Source: Mactra quadrangularis
Lineage: Eukaryota > Mollusca > Bivalvia > Venerida > Mactridae
NCBI GenBank assembly: GCA_025267735.1
Contig: CM046305.1
Span: forward strand, 38,957,108-39,021,107
Reading direction: 5' to 3'
Length of the DNA: 64,000 bases
Under the pieces are notes generated by a model. That model did not search any database, was not told where the DNA came from, and worked only from the letters and a program-made list of their open reading frames with translations. Below are positions 1 to 13,300 of the stretch, one piece after another (positions within the stretch are counted from its first letter, which is position 1; each line of letters begins with the position of its first letter). A program made the translations under genes and the position numbers.

Positions 1-197
1 ATTTTCCTCATTAATTATACATGTAATCATAACTACAGGATTTTCAATTTGGCACATTTTGACTCCAACAAGCATATTCTTTATAATATATCAAAGTTTC
101 TCAGTCGTATCTTGATGGCCTTCCTCACGATCAAAGTAGAGAATATGAAATCTAAAGTTCAGTTTTGACCGTTATAATCCACATACCTTCGCCAGTA

Positions 198-1037
198 TGA
201 GTGTAACGGTTAATGGATGTACCGGTTAACATAATAAATTTAAACGGTTTAAACGGTTCGTTTTTCTTAAACCGATTTTCAAATTTATGCGCCGTACAGA
301 TTTTTTTATCAGAATCTGAAATTGAAATGTTTAAATAAATGTTGAAATATGTTGAAAACTTTAAATTATCTTACTGTGATATAATACTCAAATAAGAGAA
401 TAGTTCTCCTATCATATGGTCCATTTTACACAAATCATTCAAACATTTTGAATAAGTGATTTTTTGAAAATACATTATTATTATATGTTTGTAGTGTTGA
501 TTAGGGGTGTAACAATACGGTAAAAACCGTATTGCAATATATTGCAGTACATAATTATTGTTCTTTCTGCGCATACATGCATTGCACGAATTAATGCACG
601 TGCATCGTCTTAATTTGATCAACATTGTACCTATATATTTTTATTTTCAAATGTATTATGCAAATGTTTGAATAAGTTAGAAAAAAAGGTTTTGAATGGA
701 CTTTCAATGATAATTATTTTCTCACTTAACGAAAAATATTTCAAGTTTCCGAACACATTTTAACATTTATTCAAACAGTTAAATTTCAGACTCTGATAAA
801 GCAATCAGTATGGAACATAACTAGAAAAAAAACCGGTTCAAAGAAAAACGAACCGGTTAAAAACCGTCAGAAGTCGTATTGCAATATTAACCGGTATATC
901 GGTTAACCGTTACACCCCTAGTGTTGATCCAATTAAGACGATGCGTGTGCATTAATTCGTGCTTCGAATGTCTATTAAAAAACAATATGTATTGTTATAT
1001 ATTGCAATACGGTTTTTACCGTATTGTTTCACCTCTT
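198..1037. mobile_element. Two overlapping foldback elements
   Basis: One inverted pair has arms near 198-290 (gtgtaacggttaa, accggttaac, ggttcgtttttc) and 825-920 (the reverse complement, ending ttacacccct). A second pair has arms near 502-627 (ttaggggtgtaacaatacgg) and 921-1035. The ends resemble hAT-type TAGGGGTGTAAC termini. No coding potential seen. One element appears inserted in or recombined with the other. Confidence 0.6.
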
Positions 1038-1289
1038 TCTGTCAGTGTGTGATAACTAAACCATATGCCACGTCGGCAAGGAGAGACCGAAGACGCTAAT
1101 TTCATTAACAAACGGAGGTAAAAAAGTTTACCCTGGGAATTAACCCCAGAACAAATGAATAAACAATGCCATGTACAGCCGACTAAGCCAACCGAACGTT
1201 CGCAAACATTGTTTAAATATGTTTACTGCAGAAGCATTACAATACCTTTATGTATTATTAAAATACTTTTATTTACAACATATAACCAG

Positions 1290-1370
1290 GTGGACTGACT
1301 GCTGTAATCTACACAGACACATTCCAAACTGCAGTTATGATGGTTGGAGCAATTACTATGGCTGCAATTA
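1290..1370 (+). CDS. SLC5 exon a (first exon in window)
   Basis: Acceptor ends at 1289 (ccag) and donor gtgagt starts at 1371. The first two bases complete a Gly codon, then [20 protein letters not shown] follows, matching the family GGLAAVIYTDT block. Both flanking introns are phase 1. Confidence 0.9.
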
Positions 1371-4300
1371 GTGAGTATTGCATTCATTATCTTTATCTAA
1401 AACAAATTAACTTGTTGTCAGAACTTGCTTTACAATCGGGCTACATAAATTAGTATAAACTTTAAGTGTATATGAAAATTGAACGATACAATATTTAACT
1501 AAATAAATATTCATATTATTTTGAATCATTTCATTGGACCAAAAGTAAGATTTTCGTGTCACATCAGTTACATCTTTATACTCTTATCTTTTTCGTTAAA
1601 GATCGTCAATGTCTTGTTGATCAAGTTATTCGAGTAAGACATACACGGCATTAATAGCAATATTTGCAAATAATTAAATCAAAGAGATATGGCAAAATAT
1701 CTGCCCATGATGGATTTTCTTAAACAAATAGCAACACTACGTCATGTGAATCTTTACTGCTAAAATTTAATGTTGGTAGTCAAAATATTGAGCAAGCGTT
1801 TTGTTTTTGTAAGAATTAGTGACTTTAGTCAGTTATCTTTCCCTGATAAAATCTGAAGCAATCCAATTGGTAAGTAGGTCCTTACAGTTGGAATCCTCGG
1901 ATTTTATCATTGAATTCCTATGTAAGGGTGACAAAATATTTCATCTAATATCTTTCTTGTTAATGAAGATATTAACAGAAGTGATAGAATTTAGATAGTT
2001 CTTTAACTTAAAAACAATTAGCTTGAATTTCAAATAAATTAAATGATAAACAAAAAAGTTATTTAAGATTAAATTTGGCAAATTAACGTTGAAAAGTAAG
2101 GGTAAAATCCGAGTAATCCAACTAACTATACCTACCTATTTTGAAGAGTATACAAGGGGAAATAACTGACTAAAGTCCCTTATTACAAGGTCAAGTTGGT
2201 AATTTTCAGGTTTTTATAAGGTCGGTGGATATGAAAGCTTTCAGACTCAATATCATAATGCGACACCTTCTGTTCGTGATGTTAACACTACGTGTGGTCT
2301 ACCCAGGGATGATGCCTTTAATATACTCAGAGATCCAGTAAACTCTGACCTACCATGGATTGGTATTGTATTACATATGTTGATTGGTTGTATTTGGTAT
2401 TGGTGCAATGATCAGGTTAGTTCAAATAACAATTTTACACTTTACACGTATCTTCTATTCCACGAAAGGAACGCAGATAAAGGAGTTGTTGCTTAAGATA
2501 GGAGTTAATGACTGAAAATTTTATTTGAAACGTATATTGTGTCTCCTAAGAAAGTAAGTATATGCAAATGTTTGACCAAACAGTCCCTGTAATTTACATA
2601 CACAGGAAACATTCTAGATTATATATTGTTTTCTAAAGATACTAAGCTACGGTGGCATATAGGTGACATGGCGATATATTAATATATATATATATTAATA
2701 ATACGTGGCCACGTAATAGCTTTACGTGCGCACGTAATAATTGACCAATGAGATATGTCGAAATTGGCGGCCATTTTAAACAACTCTCATTGGTCAATTT
2801 TTACGTGCGCACGTAAAGCTATTGCGTGGCTACGTAAACGTTATTGCGTGTGCACGTAATTGCTACTGCGTGGCCACGTAAAGCTTTTACGTGGCCACGT
2901 AAAAAATAAAATATATTTCCATGTCACCTCAATGCCACCGTAGTAGATTGAAGATGTAGAATTTTTTGTATTTGCTGGCTTCGAAGTACAATTGAAATGT
3001 AATGCTTAAGGACCAAGATCGATACACACCAGATGCACCAAAAATCTATCGATTGGATACCTGAAAACAAGACAAAATCAGTTGCGCCGATGTGTGGGCA
3101 TGTAACAATCAGAGTAAAAAGTTCCTTAGGATTTTGGTACATACATGTAGATACCAATAGTCTGATGGCCATGTGTAACTGCTGTTACGTCTTTGAACGT
3201 TCATCTGCATGAAACTTAAGAGTATGAAATACATTTACATGTACTTTAATTTTAATTACAATCAATAAGTATGTTGTAATACACCCGAGGACTGAGAAAT
3301 AAAATAGTAAAATGGAAGGCATAGAGTTTCACAGTTCTCTAGTGATTTGACTCTGACTATGTCATTCTGTGTTTTAAGTTAAGAACTTCATAAGCTTTTG
3401 GGGATCTTGGAAAAAATCTAGACTGTAGCCACCTCTAACAAGTCTATGACATTTCAAAATAACCTGGCCAAGCTGTTTATTTATTTATTTCCTCCTTTAC
3501 TGAAGAGCATGACAAATATTTACACTTCATATATACAAATACAAAAATTTACAATCACACATTACGTTATCATACATAAACATGTATATAATACTATAAA
3601 TGTAATCAAAAGTCATGTTACACGTAGTACATGAATTACAGTGACCATATACATGTAAACATATGTCGGTGAATATTTGATTAGGTGCAATTTTCTGTCC
3701 GTATCAATTTATTTGATAATTTGTAAGTATTTTTTATACAATTTTGATAAAGATGTTAAAAGTGTAAATCAATATGAATCACAAATTAACATTTCTTTTT
3801 TAAAAAAAAAGTAAACAATTACCTTTCTTCTCCTGTTTTTTACTACACCTGCCCAATATTTCGTAACGGAGCCGTTGTCCGAAGATGACGTTCATATTTT
3901 TAAAGCATTATCACTTATTTAAAATGGTTTCAATTCAAACAAAGCCACCCCTTATGTTGTTGCTTTGTATTGTCAAAATTATGTCCGGCTTTTTTCAATG
4001 TCATCACCGTTACGACATAAATCAACTCTATTATCAAACGTCCGGGATAAAAAAAATCATGTATTTACACAATAATATTTACGTCAGCGCCTTAATGTAA
4101 ATACCACACAATGACAGATATGTATATTTTAACATAGTTAGGTTTATTAATTGTCAAAAACGCTTATGGAATATATCGCATAGTTTAAAATCATCATTAA
4201 AAAGCTAATAACTAAAAAACGATATGGAATAAAACTGGTGTTGTGTAGATTGGTTCTACTTGTTTCTATGGTAAAATAATAACAATAAATAAGTTTTATT

Positions 4301-7300
4301 CCACACCGTTACAGTCCACACCGTTACAAAAAGAGTCCTCACCGTTACAAAATACGATGTTGACAACTTTGTAAAGGTGTTGAAAAAAACGTGTGTCTTT
4401 ACAGTATCTTTATAAATGTACTTTAACAACCTGTTACTTTTAGTAGAATTGGATTGATGTAACCAATTATGAAAAATGATTGGTCTTCTTGAATAACAGC
4501 GCTAGAGCTTGGATTGTGAAGTTTGATTGTATTAATTCACTTAGTCCTTTCCGTTACATAAGTGTGACATAATTGGAAATACCGTTACAGAAAACCCATA
4601 ATTGTGATTTATTTTTCATTAAAATCATTAATTTAACTAAATGTTATAGTTATCTTTTATGTTTAAAATGATCTTGGACGTTTGATAAAGTTTGGACAAC
4701 ATTAAATAGTAATTTCTTTGTAATACAATAAAAAGAAAATACATAATAATGAAAAATTTAGATATTTCACACCGTTACGCTTATTTTGCAGGCTAAATGA
4801 AGGGTAATGAAGGTTTCGTTGATAATTTTGTCTATTTATTGTCATAAATACAAATGATTTACTCTCTGCAGGTTGATTTTTAAAGCATGCCCAAAATATC
4901 ATTTGATACAAGTTCTTTTTAACACAGCTGTCCGTAAGGGAGTAATCTAAAATCATAAGACACAAATGCTACAGTTGTTGCCATAGCAACCATTCCATAG
5001 GTAAAACAACTCGGCCAAACATAAGAAATGACGGCCAATGCTTTAACTTTTCATTGATAAAACACATAGTCGCAAAAATGTCTTTTCACTTTATATGATT
5101 CCATAAATTGCATCTAGTCAAACATCATCCCATTTATATTTGACAACATTAAACTATATAAATACACTGTATATAAAGCTTTTGATGATCTTGGAATAAT
5201 CTAGACTGTAGCCATCAACAAGTCTATAACATTTCGAAAACCCTGACCAGACTGTGCTGCTGTATACTCTAATGCTACAGTCCCATAAACATAAAAATAG
5301 CCGTGAGGGCACCGTACGGATGCCGTGCGATCAAGCTCCGCAAGGACTCGTACGAACTCTTGCGTACCCGTGCTGACTGTTACGTTTTTACCAGGGTCCA
5401 TGAGATGAGCCATGGATACACGTATCAGTTTTAAAGTCTAATAGTGAACACAATCGTGGCCGAGTATGGATTAAACTTGCTTATCTTCCAGCTTCAGCTC
5501 CGAACGGGAGTGTTGTTCTGTGCGATTTTATGGGACTGAGGCATTAATCGGACAGAAGAAAATATATTTAAAATCCGATTTTGTTTCTTAATAATATTGA
5601 CTCTATTACATGCCACTATATTCATAATTGCCTGTCGAATATAAACGTATAACAAAATGTTTATATTGTCTACAATGTACAATCATGTCTTTATTTTAGG
5701 TCATTGTTCAGAGATCTCTAGCAGCGAAGACATTACAACATGCTAAAGGTGGTTCTCTCGTGGCAGGATATTTAAAAATACTTACAATGTTTGTAATGTT
5801 GATGCCAGGAATGATTAGTCGAGTCTTGTACCCTGGTATGTATAGTGATATAGTTATAGGTTATTATACATTTTACTGTATAGTGCGTAAATATTGACCC
5901 CGACCTGACCATTATGCAAGAATGTTCATTACATTGAATACGAATGTAGTATTAATGCTCGATTACACAGTGATTGTGAGGATTATGAGTTAAAACTTAA
6001 CTCACAGACATTCTTCTATAATTTTACGATCGCTGTCGAAGTGTAGAATAGGCTAGGTACTGACTTTCGTCGGGATATGTGTAGATAATTATTAGATGCA
6101 AATGTGAAAGGTCAGGTCGGCGTCAATATTTACGCACTATACAATACAAAAATATATTGGACGTTCATGTGGTACAAATACAGATTGTCGATTGGTTAGA
6201 TTTTTTAGATATATAATAATAGATAGTATTATTATTCTTTCTGTGATATATGTATCACGTTGGCGTAACACAAGACCAAAACTGGAAGAAAACATGGCGG
6301 ATTTTCGGCTTGTCTAAATCCATGTTATTAAATATTAATCGCATTTTCCATATTTTGCCAAAATATTCAAATAGCCTATCATATGCTTATTAATTTCCGA
6401 AGTATTTTAAAATATTTGTTTTGTTAATCCATGTAGAAAATTCAATTAACACTACTTAAGTTCGTAGTTCATGAACATCAACACATTTTAATGGTTAGAA
6501 AATAAACAAACTTGACAAGCTGAGGTGTTCTACTTAACATAAAAACCAAGAAACAAGATAAAGGTTAAAATTCAATTTAATATCAACCGTCATAATGATA
6601 GGGTACATTTCTTATGGAACAAAATTCAAGAATTTACATAGATCTAAGAACAGCCTGGTTAAGACGAGACACCGCCATTTTGAACTAGAGCTATTTTGAA
6701 CACGTTTTGTACCACCCTGTGTAATGTGATTTAAGTCCGACATCATTAACCATTAACCTTGATCAAATCATACTCATTTAAGTACGATAACATCCATACG
6801 ACCATTTCCGTAATTTACAACCTTGCATCAGAAAGTAGTGAATGTTGTAAACACGGGTGGCACAGCAGCTGTCTTATGATATTAAAACTCTTGATAAAAC
6901 CGCTGTGAGACTATTTTTGAATAATGGCTGAGTATCAGCATTTTTGTCTATACAAAACTACAAGCTCAATAAAATTTTGTTATAAATTATGTTTTTTTTT
7001 GTTTATTCTAAAGATAATGGTACCTCAAGTTAAGCAAAATGACGTGCATTTGTTTTAGATCTCGTTACCGGCATAACTGATTGCTGTATTGCACATAATG
7101 CAATCCTTGTCGATTACGACGATAAGACACCAGCGAGTAAAGAAAATAAGACGAATGACATAACTTGACTCTCGCAATTTTATGCATGGTTAAATTGCAT
7201 GTTATTACACACAATTGAGTTAATAAACCTCCGATACTTTACAAATGAATGCGTTAACTGGCGCATCTTAATCATACTGGCGCATGCTTAGCAATCATTA

Positions 7301-10300
7301 TAAATTACAAATTGTTATAAATTTAAAACGTCATTTATTATGTTATCTTTATATTTCAAGATCAAGTGGCCTGTGTTGATCCTGTGGAATGTGAGAAATA
7401 CTGCGGTAACCCTGGTGGATGTTCAAATCTAGCTTATCCGTTGTTAGTGTTTGGTTTGTTACCTACAGGTAAATACTTAAACGTTCAAATCTTGTTTATT
7501 AGTGTTTAGTTTAAAACCTTTAGATAAATACTTCAATGTTCAAATCTAGTTTATCACTTGTTAGTTTTTAGTTTAAAACCTTCAGGTAAATACTTCAGTG
7601 TTCAAAGCTTGTTTATCACAAGTTAGTGTTTGGTTTGTAACTTTTAGGTAAATACTTCAATGTTTAAATCTAGTTTATCACTAGTTATTGTTTGGTTTAA
7701 AACCTACAGGTAAATACTTCAATGTTCAAATCTAGTTTATCACTTGTTAGTGTTTGGTTTAAAACCTTCAGGTAAATACTCCAATGTTTAAATCTAGTTT
7801 ATCACTTGTTAGTGTTTGGTTTAAAACCTTCAGGTAAAAACTTCAATGTTCAAATCTAGTTTATTACTTGTTAGTGTATGGTTTGTTACCTTCAGATAAA
7901 CACATCAATGTTCAAATCTAGTTTATAACTTGTTTGTGTTTGGTTTGTTACCTTCAGATAAACACATCAATGTTCAAATCTAGTTTATAACTTGTTTGTG
8001 TTTGGTTTGTTACCTTCAGATAAACACATCAATGTTCAAATCTTGCTTATCGCTTGTTTGTGTTTGGTTTGTTACCTTCAGATAAACACATCAATGTTCA
8101 AATCTTGCTTATCGCTTGTTAGTGTTTGGTTTTTACCTTCAGATAAACACATCAATGTTCAAATCTAGTTTATCACTTGTTAGTGTTTGGTTTGTTACCT
8201 TCAGATAAACATATCAATGTTCAAATCTAGCTTATCGCTTGTTAGACTGTAAGTGTTTGGTTTGTTTCCTACAGGTAAATAATTTAATGTGTAATTTTTG
8301 CTTATCGACTTTGGATGTTTTTACCAATTCTTAAAACATTAGTTTTTTATTCTTATTATGAAATCGGAATGAAGTTAACACATTTCTTTTCGGAACTCAA
8401 TATAATTGGTTTTCCCATCTGTGCACAGGTGGTACAAACAAAGTTATTCACATTTTATAACTTTAAAGCACGAAACATAGGTTAAATCCTATTGTTCTGA
8501 GAATACATGTTTTGATTGTGTCTGTGAACGTTTGTTTGTACCACAAGGTAAAAACACAAATATTTGAATTTGGGATATAGTCTATTGTAGCGCTTATTTC
8601 GGCAGCATTGAATGTTTTAATAAACTAAGTAATCAATCTTGATCAATTTTACCTTACGTATGTAGCGTATTTTTACATACATACGTACATATCGGTTTGT
8701 GACAAAATATCTCAAATGAAAACAAGTAAAGTAACTATTCTTTGTGAACATTGTCATTTGACTGTAATTGTGTTCTTGGAAATAGACCGCTAATGACCAA
8801 ATTGATTCTATATATGAAAGTTATAATTTTGAAAATTTGACAATGTGAAACTCGTAGTTAAGTGTCTTGTAAATTTATAGGTTTAAAGGGATTGCTTGTG
8901 GCTGTCATGCTGTCAGCCATTATAAGTTCTCTCACATCGATATTCAACAGTTCAAGTACTTTGTTTACAATGGATCTCTGGCCAAGAATACACAAATCGG
9001 CCAGTGAGAGAGAAAAGCTTATTGTTGGAAGGTAATGGCTTTGATATATGTATAGAACAATGTGTTTACTTTGATATATGTATAGAACAATGTGTTCACT
9101 TTGATATATGTATAGAACAATGTGTTCACTTTAAGAATTATAAACAATTGTTGCAGTGGTACAAGTATTAGCATTTCCAAAAATGCTTGAAATCGTCGGT
9201 TAGCCATGAATGACATATCCTTTAATAAAGCATTCAAGAAATATATGTGTCAAAGTTCAACAATTTCGTCATGTTTCGGCCGAGCACGTACAATCGCATT
9301 TTATAGGTAGGCTTTACAATTCACCGGTCCTTTTGGCAAGAAACTTTATTTATTGATAAGCAAACCAGATTATTCTATTCAAAACCATGTTCTGTCCGAT
9401 ATTCCGACGGCTAATCGAGCGTAGATTATATTTATTTACAAGAAAATAATGACGCAAAGCATCAAGGAGCCCAAACTATTACTAACACGGAAATACTGCT
9501 TCATCCTGTTTATCTATAATTGAGGCATTAAAATTCTTTTTTAAAGGTTCATTAGCCGCTAATTAAACTAACTATGTTTGATAATTCAATAAATAAATGT
9601 ACAATATATAAAAGGATCATTAGCCCTTCAGTGATGGTCTGATAACCCTTCTTTGTTTATGGTGTCAGTGTCTTCGTCAGTGGTTTAGACTGTGACTTTC
9701 TATAAATAGACCGCGAAGGCCGTCGAGTGTACATGTTTCGTTTAAACCACAGTTTAGAAGAGAAAATATAAATTTCTTGGAGAAATTCGCGTTAAAGATA
9801 ATTTATATATGCTAAACAAAATGTTAGCAGAAAAATGGAACGTATTACACTTTATTAATAATTTACAAATTTAAAGCTTGGTACATTTTGTATATAGCCA
9901 TGCCTCTGATCATGCTGTATGATGTCAAAGTAGACGTTCGTGTTTTAGTCTTAACGTTATAAACTCGCCCGGAAGTAGGGAAGATAGGTTTGCTTTCTTC
10001 AACAAATGCATTTTTTTCAAGAAATGAACATGTAACAATTAGTTATGCATGTTTTTTTTGTTTAATATTGCAACTTCCTTGAAACTGGTACGCGTTCATA
10101 TATTGATAATGATATTTTTCTGGTAATACAAACATGTAACCGGATAATATACGTCGAAGACGAGTCCATGCACGCGCCCCTATTTTGACTGTTTGACGTC
10201 ATTTTTTTCATATCGTGACGTCAAATGCATCGTTCTGATTAGCTTAAGGCAACCGGTGTCGACACAAAAATGCTCAAATCTTGATAATTGTTATTATCGT

Positions 10301-13300
10301 CGGTCAGGTACCGACGATAATTATGTCTTTGTATGCAACTGAACCAAATTACTACGACATTAAAACGGATTATTTGTAAATGTTTACAAAAATAGGTAAT
10401 TCTTTTTGGTGAAGAGTTCATATTACCATTAAGAACAAAAGATGTAAATAACAGCATTTATGAAGATAATTTTCATTATCTTTCTTGGAGCAAATCTTAA
10501 TTATTAAGTGCACGTTTAACATAGGGGGATTTAACGCCATATCAACACATGATACTGGTTATATATCACGGCGGTCAGTCCACCTACTCACTGTTCCTGG
10601 AAAGATAAATATCTGGATTTAGCTGTTAGCATCTCCTAGGCGCATACTTCCGCCAGTGATTGACAACTGCCCGACATGATTTAGAATCAGTGGTAGGAGG
10701 GATATAGATATAATTTCATGACCAAGCTCCACGAAAGTATGCCCCGCCCGGAAATCGAACCCACGACCACTCGATCAGTAGACTTGTGCGCTACCGACTG
10801 AGCTAGCCAGGCGGGCGACACATGTTTAATACTCACATTTAAAACAGATCACTGAATGCTTCCCTTGGCAGTTCTGCCACTGTTTTGCTATAGTGTATTC
10901 TCTCAAATATTTCATAAACAAAATTAATGCTCCTAAGGCAAAAACTGTTCTTTGAGTGTGTATTCTTAAATATTTGTTTTGTTCTATCTGTGGTTACAAT
11001 TTATCCTTCAATTCTATGGTTTATTTTAAACATGCTCTATTTCCAGATTGTTTATAGGAATCATGTGTGTTATAAGTATATTATGGACACCTATTGTACG
11101 ATCATCTCAAGGTGGACAATTATTTCTTTATCTAAATGCTATACAAGGTTACTTGGCAACACCAATTGGCCCAATGTTCTTGTTTGCTGCTTTATGGAAA
11201 CGAACAACTGAACCGGTAAGATAATCATTAATTTGTCATCAATAGGACTCAATATACAGTACCCACCAACAGTTTGGAGACAAAAGAAATCCACTACAAT
11301 TCTTCAATTTTGATGATCATTTTTGTATAATAATTCCTTTTAATATATGTAAGTATGGTTTGTGATAAATTGAAAACAAACTTCATGAATGCAACACATA
11401 AGAAAATTCAGCATCTGACACCCTAAAGCCACCCAAAATCGTGCTCATTGTAATTTTTTTCAATAACATAGTTTTTGTGCTATTTTTGTAGTCTCAGTTA
11501 TAATTATAATGATAACCAAACATTAAAGCAAAACTAAAAAGCATTCCAGAATGAACAGTTATCAAATTTTAGATGAACTCTATTCAGTTGACCTAAAAAG
11601 TGAAAATGTATCCAAACTTTTGGTGGGTATTGTAGAAAACAATCAATAACAGGCTGTGATTAGTTGTAATCACTTGCAAACTAGTTTAACAGAAGAGTTG
11701 AAAGATGTTGATGCATGAAATTTTCACTACAAAACTTATATTTACATTTAAAATGGTATTAAAAACTAAAGATACATATAATGGTAAGATAGGTTTAAAC
11801 CTGATCTGTATTGGTTATGATATATTTGTTGGACATCTTAAACGGACTTGAATCCTAGCTGAAGTTAAAAATTAATATATAGATAGATATGATGTATTTA
11901 ATAAATGAAAAAATAGAAATATTTATATATAATGATCAATAACAATGAAAACATTCAATGTAAATTCTGTAAGTATTTTTTACTAGATTTAACGCCGTGT
12001 CAATACAATTTTAGGTCATTTTACGGCGTCCTGCGCACCTAACCTAGCTTTCCTGGACCATTGTCTATAACCAGTACTCACCTACCCTTCCACAAGGCCG
12101 GAAAATTCTCCATATGTTCTAATCAATAGAGGAAAATGAACATTATTGTCAAATTTTCATGAAAGGGTATAACCTCCCCGGATGGGATTCGAACCCGCAC
12201 CCCTCGGGCACGAGATTCCAAATCCCGGCGCGCTACCAACTGCGCTATCGACCCGGATGAAATACTGTAAGTATAGTACATTCATTGTTTAGGTCATATT
12301 TACATTTGTATATAGGATACTAGTAGCACAAAAAAGTAATGTGAATTACCTTGTTTTCATTGTAGTCCTTTAATTATTTATAAATTTATCTTTTAACATA
12401 TACTTATCGTAAACATCAGGGAGGTTTTAGTGCTCTTATTTATGTATAGTCGGTGTTTAGGTATAGTGCGTACAAAAAAACAAAACTTGTTTTGGTAAAC
12501 ATTAAAAATGAGACAATTCATTTCAGGGGTAGGCAGTAATGAAAATAAAAAATGTGTAATTCATTTTAACAAAATTAGCATGGTTGATAAACCACCACCA
12601 CTTGGTAAATCATGCTTGTTATGTTATGGTAGAACGCCTTCCATTACACCAACAACTAAGACACAAGTAAAACATATCACAATTGTTTATTTTAAAGTCA
12701 TCCTGGGCATCCCTCGTCGTGGGATAGTTCATTGTATTGTTATTATAAACAGTGTCTTGTTTTTTGTACGCACTATAGAACCTGTTATGTTATTGTTCGT
12801 TTTTTCTCAACTGTCGAAGCATGAATAATTTCACGGTGAATGATTACACACTATCTCAATATCACGGGTGTTAGACAAAGAGCACGAAGTCACCGTGAAA
12901 TTATTCATGCTTTGACAGTTGAGAAAAAACGAACAATACTAAGACATAAGAGGAATATGTGTTGACAACACTTCAGATGACTTTAGATTACCTGTAACTA
13001 GATATGTTTAGTTTAAGGATGTATCAGGATTTGAAATTGAAAAAAATCTATTAAATTAAAGTTCTTTTTTCATAAATCCAAATGTCGATATAGGCTGTCC
13101 ATGTAACATATTACAATGTCTTAAGGTGAATTACACAAAAAGTATTTCCAAAATGTAAATTTGATAATTCATCTTCACACAACCATTACACGTTTTAAAT
13201 TACAGTTTACACACAAGTGCCCAGTGCAATTTTCCCTCATATTGTATGTTCTATGTATGTGATAAGAAGGAAAAATCCATCTGGCTCCTGTGGTAAAATT

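Noticed and set aside
1171..1371. 66-codon + strand frame at the window's left
   Set aside because: It overlaps the first SLC5 exon in a different frame; the SLC5 frame matches the family and has proper splice sites.
7469..8285. Minisatellite units as additional coding exons
   Set aside because: Units lack acceptors, carry stops and frame changes, and protein homology continues from the first unit straight to exon e.
7412..8285. CRISPR-like regular repeat
   Set aside because: There are no unique spacers and the genome is eukaryotic; it is a tandem minisatellite. The same holds for the 34.7-40.2 kb array.
12172..12256. Functional tRNA gene
   Set aside because: The tRNA-like head is followed by a SINE body and tail and is repeated at 27.2, 33.8 and 57.4 kb; it is a SINE promoter, not a free tRNA.
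12508..12828. 106-codon + strand frame
   Set aside because: It lies in MITE-I and runs past its terminal repeat; other copies of the element (29056) do not keep the frame open.
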